Assembly: GCA_023511585.1 (NCBI GenBank)
Contig: JAIMBF010000005.1
Location: 1-64,000 of the forward strand
Source: Terriglobia bacterium
GTDB lineage: Bacteria > Pseudomonadota > Alphaproteobacteria > Acetobacterales > Acetobacteraceae
Reading direction: 5' to 3'
Length of the DNA stretch: 64,000 nucleotides
Shown one piece after another: positions 38,334 through 51,882 of the stretch. The notes under the pieces are model-generated. The model saw only the letters and a list, made by a program, of their open reading frames with translations, did not search any database and was not told where the DNA came from. Numbering within the stretch: position 1 is the stretch's first letter; the number at the start of each line of letters is the position of its first letter. The position numbers and the translations under genes are program-made.

Positions 38334-38358
38334 AACAATTTTTATTATTTTTTACTCG

Positions 38359-39333
38359 ATGAAAGATTCTCTTAAACGTATGGTGCAACGCCTGACGCTC
38401 AAGCAGCTTCGTGCGGTAGCGGCCATTGCGGAGGCCGGCACGATCAGCGGCGCGGCCGCCCGGATAGGGCTTACGCCGCCTGCGCTGCTGCAGCAGATGA
38501 AGCTGTTGGAGGAGACATTGCGCGTGCCGCTCTTGGAGCGGCGGGCGGGCCTTGCGGTTCCGACCGAAGCCGGGCGAGAGGTGCTGGCGGCGGCTGCCCA
38601 GATCGAGGGGATTCTCGGCGATTGCGTGGAAGCGATCACCGCATTGCGCAACAATGAAAGCGGGCAGGTGGCGGTCGCCGTGATCAGCACGGCGAAATAT
38701 TTCGCCCCGGCAGCGTTGGCGGCGTTTCAGCGGGCGCACCCGAATATCGAGCTTCGCCTGCAGGTGGCCAATCGGCGCGATACTATTGCGGCATTGGAAA
38801 AATACGAGGTGGATTTCGCGTTGATGGGGCGTCCGCCGCAGGACTTTCCCGTTATGGCAGCGGCGATCGGAGAGCATCCGCATGTCATCATTGCGCCTTG
38901 GGACCACCCGTTCGCGGGGGTACCGCGTATTCCTCTCAGCGCTTTGCAAAACGAGACCTTTCTCTCACGCGAAAAAGGATCGGGCACCCGCCTTCTGGAA
39001 GAGAAGCTTTTTGCGGAAGCGGGGGTAAAGCCGAAAGCCGCCGTCGAGCTCGGCAGTAACGAGACAATCAAACAAGCCGTTATCGCCGGGATGGGGGTTG
39101 CCTTACTCTCCGCCCATACCATCGCGGCGGAATATGCCAGCCATCGCCTAGCCATTCTCGATGTGGTGGGCACCCCGATCGTGCGACAATGGTTTGTCGT
39201 GAAGCGGCAGGAGAAGCGGCTGCTGCCGGCCGCCCAATCGCTTTGGGATCATTTCGTGCGGGAAGGGCATAGGTTTTTGCCGGACATCAAGCTTGACGCG
39301 CACGCACCAGCCGCGCCTCCTGTGTCTTCTTAA
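38359..39333 (+). CDS. cbbR: LysR-type transcriptional regulator of the cbb operon
   Basis: This protein has 324 residues from the ATG at 38359; an in-frame ATG at 38380 would also retain the domain. Neither start has a good ribosome site. The N-terminal winged helix reads LTLKQLRAVAAIAEAGTISGAAARIGLTPPALLQQMKLLEETL, followed by a periplasmic-binding-protein-like effector domain (GQVAVAVISTAKYFAP..., KQAVIAGMGVALLSAHTI). CbbR senses metabolites such as RuBP or NADPH and activates cbb genes. Divergent position beside cbbF supports the role. Confidence 0.92.
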   Translation: MKDSLKRMVQRLTLKQLRAVAAIAEAGTISGAAARIGLTPPALLQQMKLLEETLRVPLLERRAGLAVPTEAGREVLAAAAQIEGILGDCVEAITALRNNESGQVAVAVISTAKYFAPAALAAFQRAHPNIELRLQVANRRDTIAALEKYEVDFALMGRPPQDFPVMAAAIGEHPHVIIAPWDHPFAGVPRIPLSALQNETFLSREKGSGTRLLEEKLFAEAGVKPKAAVELGSNETIKQAVIAGMGVALLSAHTIAAEYASHRLAILDVVGTPIVRQWFVVKRQEKRLLPAAQSLWDHFVREGHRFLPDIKLDAHAPAAPPVSS

Positions 39334-39417
39334 GAATAAAAGTACAAGCTTCGACCGCGTTGCGCGCCAAGCGTGGCTTTCCGAAACCGGGCGGCCTTTG
39401 CGGATGTGCCGAGGCCG

Positions 39418-40335
39418 TTATACGGTTTGCTCTTCCGGCACGGGCTTTCCCACCGGGGATCCTTGGCCGCTTGGGAGCGGGACCACGAGTTTGCGATAAA
39501 GGTGCCAGCTCGCGTGCCCCAAAACCGGCATGACCACTGCAAGCCCCACGAAGAAGGGGATGGAGCCGAGCAGCAATCCCACCGCGACGATCAAGCCCCA
39601 GAGCCCGACAGGGAGCGGATTGCGGAAGCTTGCCCGGAGCGACGTGAACAAGGCGGTGCCGACATCGGCGTTCCGATCGAGCAGCAGCGGAAAGGCCACC
39701 ACGCTGCAAACCAGCACAATGAGGGCAAAGATAAAGCCGACCCCCATGCCGACCCCAATCATTGTCCAGCCGGCGGACGTGCGGAAGACATCGTGCAAGA
39801 ACGCGGACAGCGAAGCCGGCCGGCCGGGGCCGAGCGTCAGGTGATAAATCTCCGCCGCTGCCGCAAGCCAAAGGAGGAAAATAACCGCAAGCATCAAGCC
39901 ATAGACGACAATGGCGCCAAGATTGGGCGCTTTCAGCACCGCGAAAGCATCCTGCCAGCCGCTATCTTCGCCCCGTTCGCGCAGGCGGCTCATTTCCATA
40001 AGGCCCACCCCGGCAAAAGGACCGATCAATGCGAACCCGGCCCCAAGGGGAAAGAGCAGTTGCCAAGCCCCTTGCCCAACGGCGAGGCGTGCGAGAAGCA
40101 AGCCGGCGATGGGGTAGATGAGGCAAAGAAAAATCACATCGGTGCGGTGATCGGCAAAATCTTCGATCCCCTCTCTCAGGGCTTGCCAGACATCGGCAAA
40201 AGTGATCCGACGCACCTCCGGAGGCGCGAAAGCCGCAGCTTTCCCGGCGGAAATTTCCTCTCTTTGCTTTCGGCGTGTGAGCGCGCGAAGCTGATCCCAC
40301 CCCCATTCCACGGGGCTTCGGATATAAACACTCAT
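39418..40335 (-). CDS. DUF2189 family integral membrane protein
   Basis: This 305-residue protein starts after GGAGG eight bases upstream. At least six hydrophobic helices are visible, for example VIFLCLIYPIAGLLLARLAV, LLFPLGAGFALIGPFAGVGLMEMSR, IGVGMGVGFIFALIVLVCSVVAFPLLL and GLIVAVGLLLGSIPFFVGLAVVMPVLGHASWHLYRKLV. These segments match the DUF2189 family, of unknown role and common in alphaproteobacteria. It is convergent with cbbR and divergent from the NDUFA9-like gene. Confidence 0.82.
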   Translation of the reverse strand: MSVYIRSPVEWGWDQLRALTRRKQREEISAGKAAAFAPPEVRRITFADVWQALREGIEDFADHRTDVIFLCLIYPIAGLLLARLAVGQGAWQLLFPLGAGFALIGPFAGVGLMEMSRLRERGEDSGWQDAFAVLKAPNLGAIVVYGLMLAVIFLLWLAAAAEIYHLTLGPGRPASLSAFLHDVFRTSAGWTMIGVGMGVGFIFALIVLVCSVVAFPLLLDRNADVGTALFTSLRASFRNPLPVGLWGLIVAVGLLLGSIPFFVGLAVVMPVLGHASWHLYRKLVVPLPSGQGSPVGKPVPEEQTV

Positions 40336-40528
40336 CCCTGCATCCTCCGACTCTCAGGTTCTACCGGATGGCAAGGGCGGCCACGCAGCGCAAAGAGCCA
40401 CGGCATGACCGTCTCTTTCGCCACTTATGCTTGACTTCAATATAGGGTGGTATCGGCGCGCTTGTGAGAGATCGCGCTCGCATTTATCAAGGCGCCGGAG
40501 AAAACCGAAGGATCAAGGATAACATTTC

Positions 40529-41479
40529 ATGCCAACACGCAACGTTGCCGCCGTCTTCGGCGGCTCGGGCTTCATCGGGCGTTATGTGGTCAAGCGCTTG
40601 GCGCAGGCGCACTATATCGTGCGGGTGGCGGTGCGAGACCCGGAAACGGCCCGATTTCTGAAACCCATGGGAGCGGTCGGGCAGATCGTGCCGCTGGCAT
40701 GCCCCATTACGGAGGAAGCCGCGGTCGGCCGCGCCCTTGCGGGAGCGGATATCGCCGTGAATTTGGTGGGGATTTTGGCCGAGCGGCGGGCAGGGGACTT
40801 TATGCGCATTCATGCCGAAGGCGCGGGGCGGGTGGCCCGCCTTGCCCGTGCGACAGGGGTTAAAAAGCTGGTGCATATCTCGGCCATCGGCGCGGATCCT
40901 GCAAGCGAGAGCGGTTACGCGAAAAGCAAGGCGGTGGGCGAAGAGCAAGTGCGGGCGGCGTTTCCAGAGGCCGCCATTCTCCGCCCTTCCGTCGTCTTCG
41001 GCCCGGAGGATCAATTTTTCAACCGGTTTGCGAAAGCCGCGATGCTTTCGCCGATCATGCCCGTTATTGCCGGAGCCACCCGCTTTCAGCCGGTCTATGT
41101 GGGCGATGTGGCGGATGCGGTGATGGCCGCGCTGCACCAACAGGAGGCCGAAGGGCAAATCTACGAACTGGGCGGGCCGCGGATCTATTCGTTCCGCGAA
41201 TTGCTGGCTTATGTGCTGGCCGAAACCCAGAGGCGCCGGCTGTTGATCGATGTGCCGATGCCTCTGGCGCGCCTGCTGGCACGCGTGATGGAGCTGCTTC
41301 CCGGCAAACCGCTAACGCGAGACCAGCTGTTGCTGTTGCAGCGCGATAATGTGGTGCACGAGGGGATGCCCGGTTTGCACGAATTGGGGCTGGCGCCGAC
41401 CCCGCTGGAATTGGTGGTTCCGGAGTATTTGCGTGCTTACCGGCGGGGCGGGGCCTTGGGGAGCCTTGTTTTGGCCTGA
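40529..41479 (+). CDS. NDUFA9-like NAD(P)-binding reductase (atypical SDR)
   Basis: This 316-residue protein has a Rossmann motif VFGGSGFIGRYVVKRL at the N-terminus and the atypical-SDR pattern LVHISAIGADPASESGYAKSKAVGEEQVRAAFPEAAILRPSVVFGPEDQFFNRFA. It matches alphaproteobacterial homologues of the mitochondrial complex I accessory subunit NDUFA9, predicted to bind NADPH. No nuo genes are present here, so a link to complex I rests on family similarity. It precedes gltD by 216 bp. Confidence 0.87.
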   Translation: MPTRNVAAVFGGSGFIGRYVVKRLAQAHYIVRVAVRDPETARFLKPMGAVGQIVPLACPITEEAAVGRALAGADIAVNLVGILAERRAGDFMRIHAEGAGRVARLARATGVKKLVHISAIGADPASESGYAKSKAVGEEQVRAAFPEAAILRPSVVFGPEDQFFNRFAKAAMLSPIMPVIAGATRFQPVYVGDVADAVMAALHQQEAEGQIYELGGPRIYSFRELLAYVLAETQRRRLLIDVPMPLARLLARVMELLPGKPLTRDQLLLLQRDNVVHEGMPGLHELGLAPTPLELVVPEYLRAYRRGGALGSLVLA

Positions 41480-41683
41480 AGGCAGAAAGGACCGAAACGG
41501 CCTTACTTATAAGAAATCCCATTCGGCTTGCAAACATTGCAGGGCTGATGGGAGGTAGAAATGGAAGCATTTCTGTCTTATCCGGCGATTTCGGCCTCGC
41601 TTCTTGTGGTAAAGTCCGCTATAAAGAGAACGGGGCGGTGGCATTTGCCCACGGCCTGAATGTGCGCCGGAGCATTCGGCGAA

Positions 41684-41690
41684 AAGGAGG
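41684..41690 (+). promoter_or_regulatory. Ribosome binding site that decides a TTG start for gltD
   Basis: AAGGAGG is five bases before an in-frame TTG (41696) and 17 before the next in-frame ATG (41708). The TTG gives the N-terminus MPERMLQFV, which matches the usual GltD start. A farther ATG at 41660 lies upstream of the site. Confidence 0.7.
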
Positions 41691-41695
41691 TTCTC

Positions 41696-43132
41696 TTGCC
41701 CGAGCGGATGCTGCAATTTGTCCACTTGCCTCAGCAAATGCCGGAAAAGCGGAATGTGCTCCGCCGCCGCACCGATTTTGACGAGATTTATCGGCAGTTT
41801 GAACCGGATGAGGCGGCGCGCCAGGCCAGCCGGTGCAGCCAGTGCGGCGTGCCGTTTTGTTTGATTCATTGCCCCTTGCACAACAACATTCCGGATTGGC
41901 TGAAGCTTGCTGCCGAAGGAAGGCTGGAAGACGCTTACGAAATTTCTTCCGCCACTAACAATTTCCCGGAAATTTGCGGCCGCATCTGCCCGCAAGATCG
42001 GCTGTGCGAGGGCAACTGCGTGCTGGAGAAAGGCCACGGGGCGGTTACCATCGGCGCGGTCGAACGTTTTATTACCGATACGGCATTCGAACGCGGTTGG
42101 GTGAAGCCCATCCGCCCGCATCGGGAGCTTGCGCTTTCCGTCGGCATCGTCGGGGCCGGCCCGGCGGGGCTGGCGGCGGCGGAAGAGTTGCGCCGGCAGG
42201 GTTATGCGGTGGATGTCTATGACCGCTACGACCGCGTGGGCGGGCTGCTGATTTATGGAATTCCGAATTTCAAACTGGAAAAAGAGGTGGTCCTACGCCG
42301 CTGGCGGCTGTTGGAGGAAAGCGGCGTTCGTTTTCATCTCAATACGACATTGGGAAAGGATATCTCGCTTGAGACCCTGCGCCAACGGCATGCCGCGGTC
42401 TTGATTGCCACCGGCGTTTACAAACCGCGTGAGCTCGGCGGCCCGGGCGTGGGGTTGGAAGGCATTGTGCCGGCGCTGGACTATTTGATTGCTTCCAACC
42501 GCAAGGGTTTAGGGGATCCGGTGCCGGCATTCGAGAGCGGCCTGCTGAATGCCGCGGGCAAGCAGGTGGTGGTGATCGGCGGCGGCGATACCGCGATGGA
42601 TTGCGTGCGCACCGCCGTGCGCCAGGGGGCAACCTCGGTGAAATGCCTCTATCGGCGCGACCGGGCCAATATGCCGGGCTCCATGCGCGAAGTGAAGAAT
42701 GCCGAGGAAGAAGGTGTGGAGTTTGTATGGCTTGCGGCACCGGAAGCATTTTTCGGCGAAGGATCGGTACGTGCCGTGCGCGCGGTGCGCATGCGCCTCG
42801 GCATGCCGGATGCTTCCGGCCGGCAATCCGTGCACCCGGAGGAAGGCGGGCATTTCATGGTGCCTGCGGATCTGGTGATCAAGGCGCTTGGCTTTGATCC
42901 CGAGCCGCTGCCGGTGCTGTGGAACGAGCCGCAACTGGAAGTGACGCGGCACGGCATGGTGAAGATCAACCATCGCACGTTCATGACCTCGCTTCCGGGC
43001 GTATTTGCGGCGGGAGACATTGTTCGCGGAGCAAGCCTTGTGGTGTGGGCAATCCGCGACGGGCGCGATGCGGCAGCGCAGATCCATAGTTATATACAAC
43101 AAAGCGCGCAACTTGCGGAAGCGGCGGATTGA
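41696..43132 (+). CDS. gltD: Glutamate synthase (NADPH) small subunit
   Basis: This protein has 478 residues from the TTG at 41696. N-terminal iron-sulfur cysteine motifs CSQCGVPFCLIHCPLHN and CGRICPQDRLCEGNC precede FAD and NADPH Rossmann folds (GIVGAGPAGLAAAEELRRQGYAVDVYD; VVVIGGGDTAMDCVRTAVRQGA). The C-terminal FAD block is GVFAAGDIVRGASLVVWAIRDGRDAA. It passes electrons from NADPH to GltB for glutamate formation from glutamine and 2-oxoglutarate. gltB follows after 43 bases, in reverse of the common gltB-gltD order. Confidence 0.95.
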   Translation: MPERMLQFVHLPQQMPEKRNVLRRRTDFDEIYRQFEPDEAARQASRCSQCGVPFCLIHCPLHNNIPDWLKLAAEGRLEDAYEISSATNNFPEICGRICPQDRLCEGNCVLEKGHGAVTIGAVERFITDTAFERGWVKPIRPHRELALSVGIVGAGPAGLAAAEELRRQGYAVDVYDRYDRVGGLLIYGIPNFKLEKEVVLRRWRLLEESGVRFHLNTTLGKDISLETLRQRHAAVLIATGVYKPRELGGPGVGLEGIVPALDYLIASNRKGLGDPVPAFESGLLNAAGKQVVVIGGGDTAMDCVRTAVRQGATSVKCLYRRDRANMPGSMREVKNAEEEGVEFVWLAAPEAFFGEGSVRAVRAVRMRLGMPDASGRQSVHPEEGGHFMVPADLVIKALGFDPEPLPVLWNEPQLEVTRHGMVKINHRTFMTSLPGVFAAGDIVRGASLVVWAIRDGRDAAAQIHSYIQQSAQLAEAAD

Positions 43133-43175
43133 GCATGATAACCGAGCGAGATGCCGGCGGCACGAAGGAGCGGAT

Positions 43176-47717
<4,542 letters not shown>

Positions 47718-47722
47718 GCGGA

Positions 47723-47760
47723 GGCAGCGTTCCGGGCAGCCCCGGCCTCAAGACGCTGCC
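47723..47760 (+). terminator. Compound hairpin after gltB, possible terminator
   Basis: GGCAGCGT (47723-47730) pairs with ACGCTGCC (47753-47760), and an inner CCGGG/CCCGG hairpin lies at 47732-47745. It starts five bases after the gltB stop and overlaps the 3' end of convergent hemY. There is no T-tract, so function is uncertain. Confidence 0.4.
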
Positions 47761-49022
47761 ACGGTTTCGGCAACCGCGGGAGCGCGCATCGGGCTCGTCC
47801 ACGCCAACCGGCCAAAGGCATGGCAATTGAGGCATACCGGGCGCCAGCTTCGATACGTTGCTCCGCAGGACGCACAGCACCAGGTGGGATCGGGTTCGGC
47901 GAGTGCGGCTTGGCGCAAATCTTCCTGCAAGGCTTGGGTTGAACCGCCTTCCGCTGCTTCGATATCGGCAAGCAAAAGCCATACGCGCCGTTGATTGAGC
48001 CGCTCGCGCGCCGCTTCCGCGTAACGGCGCGCTTCGCCGAGAAGGCCCGCGGCCAACGCAACGCGCGCCAACAGCAGCAGGGCTTCCGGATTTTTTTCTC
48101 CGTTCGCGTCCACAAAGCGTTTTGCCGCGCGCCAACGTTCCAGCGGCGTGGTGAGAGGCTGGAGCGCTGCCTCGGCGAGATCGGGATGCGGCGTCTTTTG
48201 CCACGTGCGCTGCAACACGGAAAGCGCTTGGCGGGAATGACCGGAAGCACGCAACCGCTCGGCGTAGATCAGCGCGGCAGGAACGAATTCGGGATTTTCT
48301 TCCCACGCACGCCGGGCAAGCCGAAGCGCCTCCTTGGGGTTTTTTTCTTCCTGGGCGGCGGCGGTCAACAACACATGCCGCGGCGTTTCCGCTGTGGCGA
48401 GTGAAGCCGCTTCCTTCCAATTGCCTGCTTGGATGGCGAGTTGCAGGCGCTCGGCGCGAAGCCATGCGGCACCGGGATGGCTTGCTTCCGCCTTGCGGGC
48501 AAGCTCTGCCGCGGTTTTCCAATCCCCCTTGGAGACGGCCTGCTGCAAGAGGCCGCGAAAGCCGAGAAAAGCGGCTTCCGCGTGATTCGTAAGGAGCTCA
48601 TAGAGCCGTTCCGCTTCGTCTTCCTTTCCGGCCAGCCGGGCGGCTTGCGCGGCTAGAAGAACGGTTTGCGGCGTATCTCCCAGAAACCGCCTTGCGCGCG
48701 CGCTTTCTCGACGGGCTGCGGCGGCGTCACCGGCTGCAAGCGCGACCAGCGCGCGGGTAACGGCTTTCTCACCATGGATGCGCGAACGCCGCGCTTGCCA
48801 TTGCCGCCATCTTCTGGGGATGCTCCAGATCAGGCCGAGGCCGCGAAAGACAAAATACGTGAGAGCCACCAGCAGAACCAAGCCGAGCACAGCCACGGGC
48901 GTACGCGCCGCGATATGCCACGTGCCGATTTGGGCGCTGATCAGCCCGGGCAGGTGTGCGACTTCCCAAACAAGCCCCACCACAATGCTCGCAACGAGCA
49001 GAATCAACACAACCCGGCGCAT
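47748..49022 (-). CDS. hemY: HemY-like TPR membrane protein with C-terminal zinc ribbon
   Basis: This protein has 424 residues from the ATG at 49022, which overlaps the stop of the mitofilin-like gene (TGATG); a GTG three bases earlier is possible. Two N-terminal helices (VVLILLVASIVVGLVW and TPVAVLGLVLLVALTYFVFRGL) match the HemY N domain. TPR repeats fill about 90-370. The C-terminal end has CCASCGATYRSWRPVCLNC, a rubredoxin-like zinc ribbon. HemY proteins are linked to haem synthesis by gene neighbourhood; the molecular role is not established. Confidence 0.85.
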   Translation of the reverse strand: MRRVVLILLVASIVVGLVWEVAHLPGLISAQIGTWHIAARTPVAVLGLVLLVALTYFVFRGLGLIWSIPRRWRQWQARRSRIHGEKAVTRALVALAAGDAAAARRESARARRFLGDTPQTVLLAAQAARLAGKEDEAERLYELLTNHAEAAFLGFRGLLQQAVSKGDWKTAAELARKAEASHPGAAWLRAERLQLAIQAGNWKEAASLATAETPRHVLLTAAAQEEKNPKEALRLARRAWEENPEFVPAALIYAERLRASGHSRQALSVLQRTWQKTPHPDLAEAALQPLTTPLERWRAAKRFVDANGEKNPEALLLLARVALAAGLLGEARRYAEAARERLNQRRVWLLLADIEAAEGGSTQALQEDLRQAALAEPDPTWCCASCGATYRSWRPVCLNCHAFGRLAWTSPMRAPAVAETVAAS

Positions 49023-50131
49023 CACGCACCTGCAGCCATGCCGGAGAGTGCCTCACGCGCGGCAAGGAGGGCCTCGGCTTGGGCGCGCCACGCCGCAAAG
49101 GCCTCGGCGGGCGGCCCTTGCAAGGACTGCACGAGCTTCAGCGCTTGCGCGAGATCCCCGGCCATCAGTGCGGCCTCGGCGTCGGCGATGATGGCCTCTG
49201 TCGGATCGCCCAAAATCACCCGCCCGCCTTGGCGAACCGTGACCCATGCGCCGAGGCGCTGCCAGAGCTGCTGCCAGAACGAACGCGCTGCCGCAGGTCC
49301 GGGGGCGTGCGAAGCGGCCTCTTGGGCGGCGCGGGCCGCTTGCACGAAGGAAGCCCGAAGCGCCGCTTCCGTCGGCGGCGGCGAGGCGGCAAAGCGTGCG
49401 AGCGCCGGCGGTGCGCCGGGGATTTCGCCCAAAGGCAGGCCCAATTGCAGCGCCACACCGGCCGCGGCGATGCGCGCCATGCGCAAGGCGCGGTCCGCCT
49501 CAATGGCATTTTGCTTTTGCTTGGCCAAAGCTTGGCCGACCTGCTCTGCCGCGGCCAGGCGCGATTCCACCGAATCGAGGCGCTGGTTGAACGCCGAAGA
49601 CATTGCCGCAAGCTCATCGGCAAGCGTCTTTTGCTGCCGTTCGAGCGCTTCCAGCCGTGCGGTGAGCGCCTGCAGCATTTTGGCCGAAGCTTGCTCGCCG
49701 CCGCTGACCACGGCGGGCACCTCGGTGGCGCGCTGCTCTAATGCGGCAATGCGCGATTCCAAGTTATGCGTATCCGCCGCTTCGGGAGGAGTGCGGTGCT
49801 CCACCGCTTCCAACCGCCGGCTGAGCGCCTGCAGGCGCGCATCGATGTCCGAGATCTCCGAGGGAGGCTGAGCGGGCTGCACCGCGGCAGGGGCCGTTGC
49901 GCTCGGGCTTTGAGGTTGCGGGCGCTGCAACGGGTGCTGCCAAAGATAAACGACAGCAGCAAGCAGCACGATGACACCCAGCCCAAACAACAGCGGCAAC
50001 GGATCCCAGGATTTGGTCTCCTTCGCCGGTTTCGTCCGCCCCTCGGGGGTTTGTTGCTGCTCGGGGCGAGCTTCTTTCTCCGGGAGGGCCGGGAGACGCT
50101 CTGCCTCGTCTGGCTCGTTTGTTTCTGTCAT
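49022..50131 (-). CDS. Mitofilin-like inner-membrane coiled-coil protein (COG4223)
   Basis: This 369-residue protein has a disordered Pro/Glu-rich cytoplasmic N-terminus, a single helix (PLLFGLGVIVLLAAVVYLW) at about 46-64, then a long periplasmic Ala/Glu/Arg-rich coiled coil (LQALSRRLEAVEH, RLEALERQQKTLADELAAM). A C-terminal domain (about 220-360) resembles the mitofilin signature. Alphaproteobacterial Mic60 homologues lie between hemD and hemY and shape cytoplasmic membranes. It overlaps hemD by four bases. Confidence 0.85.
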   Translation of the reverse strand: MTETNEPDEAERLPALPEKEARPEQQQTPEGRTKPAKETKSWDPLPLLFGLGVIVLLAAVVYLWQHPLQRPQPQSPSATAPAAVQPAQPPSEISDIDARLQALSRRLEAVEHRTPPEAADTHNLESRIAALEQRATEVPAVVSGGEQASAKMLQALTARLEALERQQKTLADELAAMSSAFNQRLDSVESRLAAAEQVGQALAKQKQNAIEADRALRMARIAAAGVALQLGLPLGEIPGAPPALARFAASPPPTEAALRASFVQAARAAQEAASHAPGPAAARSFWQQLWQRLGAWVTVRQGGRVILGDPTEAIIADAEAALMAGDLAQALKLVQSLQGPPAEAFAAWRAQAEALLAAREALSGMAAGA

Positions 50132-50844
50132 GCAAGTAATCCCAGCAATGCGGCCTGGGTCGGATGAGAAGAGACACGAACGCGCCGCCAGGGCAATAGG
50201 GCGAGCTCTTCAGCAACTTTTGCGCTGATTGCCAACGCCTCAACCTGAGTAAGCATCGCGGCGCTTGCTTCCGAATGAATCAGGCGGACGAAGATGCGTG
50301 CGGTCTCCGGCGAAAAAAACAGCGCGGCTTTCAGCGTATTTTCGGCCAAGGCCTCGCGCGCCGATTCCGGAAGGGAAGGCACGGGGCGGACGGCGTAAAC
50401 GGCAACGCGAATGACACGAAAGCCCTTTGCGGACAAAGCCTGTTCGAGCGCTTCGCCGTATCCTTCTCCTGTTGGCAGCAGGAGCGGAAGCCCATTCGGA
50501 TCGCAGCGGCGGGCGGCAAGCGCGGCGAGGCTTTCGGCGTCACCCTCGGCGCTTTCCACGTGCCGGTGGCCCTGACGCTTCGCGCGCGCCGCCGTCGCGT
50601 TGCCGACCGCAAGCAGCGGCAGCCCGCGATAAGCAGGAGGAAGCGCCGCCAGCGCATGCCCGCTGGTGATGAGAACGGCCTGAAGGGTTTCGGCCACCGG
50701 CAGCGCTGCTTGCAGCGGTTGCACGGAAAACAGCGGCGCAATCACGGGGCGATAGCCCAGCGCTTGGACTTCGCGTGCCGTCTGCTCAGCCAAGGATTGC
50801 GGCCTTGTGATCAGCACGCCGGCGCGCTCAGGCGAAGATATCAT
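50128..50844 (-). CDS. hemD: Uroporphyrinogen-III synthase
   Basis: This 238-residue protein has the two-lobed HemD layout with low overall conservation: an N-terminal GVLITRPQSLAEQTAREVQALGYRPVIAPLFSV, a central LITSGHALAALP block and FFSPETARIFVRLI near the C-terminus. It closes the hydroxymethylbilane made by HemC. It overlaps hemC by 17 bases and the mitofilin-like gene by four. Confidence 0.9.
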   Translation of the reverse strand: MISSPERAGVLITRPQSLAEQTAREVQALGYRPVIAPLFSVQPLQAALPVAETLQAVLITSGHALAALPPAYRGLPLLAVGNATAARAKRQGHRHVESAEGDAESLAALAARRCDPNGLPLLLPTGEGYGEALEQALSAKGFRVIRVAVYAVRPVPSLPESAREALAENTLKAALFFSPETARIFVRLIHSEASAAMLTQVEALAISAKVAEELALLPWRRVRVSSHPTQAALLGLLA

Positions 50845-51838
50845 CGGGGCTGTCGGCTCTCAGCGCATTGCCGAGTTCCCTGCCGATGGCGGCAGCCTCG
50901 CTTGCCGGCCCCTGCACGCTTCGGCGCAACAAAAAAGAACCATCGGCCCGCGCGACCATGCCGATCAGGGAAAGCTCCCCATTCGGCAAAAGCCTGGCAT
51001 AGCCGCCGATGGGAGTGCGGCAGGACCCGTCCAGACTTGCCAGCATCGCGCGTTCGGCCGTGGCCACCGCCCTTGCTTCCGGGTCTTCAATCGCGGCGAG
51101 AAGCTCGCGCAGCTCGGTATCATCGGCGCGAACCGTAATGCCGATAATCCCCTGTCCGGCTGCCGGCACCATGATTTCGGGTTCCAGCACGATGCGCCGG
51201 TAGGTATCTGCCAAGGCAAGCCGGCGCAGCCCGGCAAGGGCCAGCAAGGTCGCATCGCAAACCCCGGCGGTGAGTTTATCGAGTCGGGTTTGGATATTGC
51301 CGCGCAGCGTGACCACGCGAAGATCCGGGCGCATATGCAGCAACTGCGCTTGCCTGCGCACCGAGGAGGTGCCCAAGACGGCGTTCCAAGGCAGAGCGGA
51401 GATAGGATCCGCCGCATCCGAGGCAGCGCAGCGCGGCCCGAGAATCAGCACGTCTCGCGCATCCTCTCGCGGCAGCGTGCAGCCGAGGACAATGCCGTCC
51501 GGCAGGTGAGTTTCCAAATCTTTCAGGCTATGCACGGCGAAGTCGATCCGGCCGTCGGCCAGCGCTTCATGAATCTCTTTCGCGAAAAGCCCCTTGCCGC
51601 CGATATCGGCGAGCCGCCGGTCCTGCACCAGATCTCCGGTGGTGCGGATGGCGTGTTCCTCAAATACGTCGAGCGTGCGAAGCACCGGGCAGAACGTGCG
51701 CAACTGGTTCAGAAAGAAGCGCGTTTGTGCCAAGGCGAGCGGAGAGCCGCGCGTGCCGACCCGCAAGGGCAATTCGCGGCTATGGGGTTTTACCGCGATC
51801 GCGCGGCTGCCTATGGAGGGGGGCAAGGGCTTGTTCAT
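50828..51838 (-). CDS. hemC: Hydroxymethylbilane synthase (porphobilinogen deaminase)
   Basis: This 336-residue protein has the N-terminal block LRVGTRGSPLALAQT, a RIDFAVHSLKDLETHLPDG catalytic Asp region, GTSSVRRQAQLLHMRPDL and RGNIQTRLDKL. The cofactor-anchoring Cys is in DGSCRTPIGGYA. It polymerises four porphobilinogen units. It is the first gene of hemC-hemD-mitofilin-hemY and divergent from tsaD with a 44-bp spacer. Confidence 0.96.
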   Translation of the reverse strand: MNKPLPPSIGSRAIAVKPHSRELPLRVGTRGSPLALAQTRFFLNQLRTFCPVLRTLDVFEEHAIRTTGDLVQDRRLADIGGKGLFAKEIHEALADGRIDFAVHSLKDLETHLPDGIVLGCTLPREDARDVLILGPRCAASDAADPISALPWNAVLGTSSVRRQAQLLHMRPDLRVVTLRGNIQTRLDKLTAGVCDATLLALAGLRRLALADTYRRIVLEPEIMVPAAGQGIIGITVRADDTELRELLAAIEDPEARAVATAERAMLASLDGSCRTPIGGYARLLPNGELSLIGMVARADGSFLLRRSVQGPASEAAAIGRELGNALRADSPDDIFA

Positions 51839-51882
51839 CGGGGCCTCGTAATCCTACATGCGGGGAAAGGAAAGAGAAAACC

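Noticed and set aside
40431-40456. TTGACT with TATCGG before the NDUFA9-like gene as a promoter
   Set aside because: The 14-base spacing is too short for a usual sigma-70 promoter.
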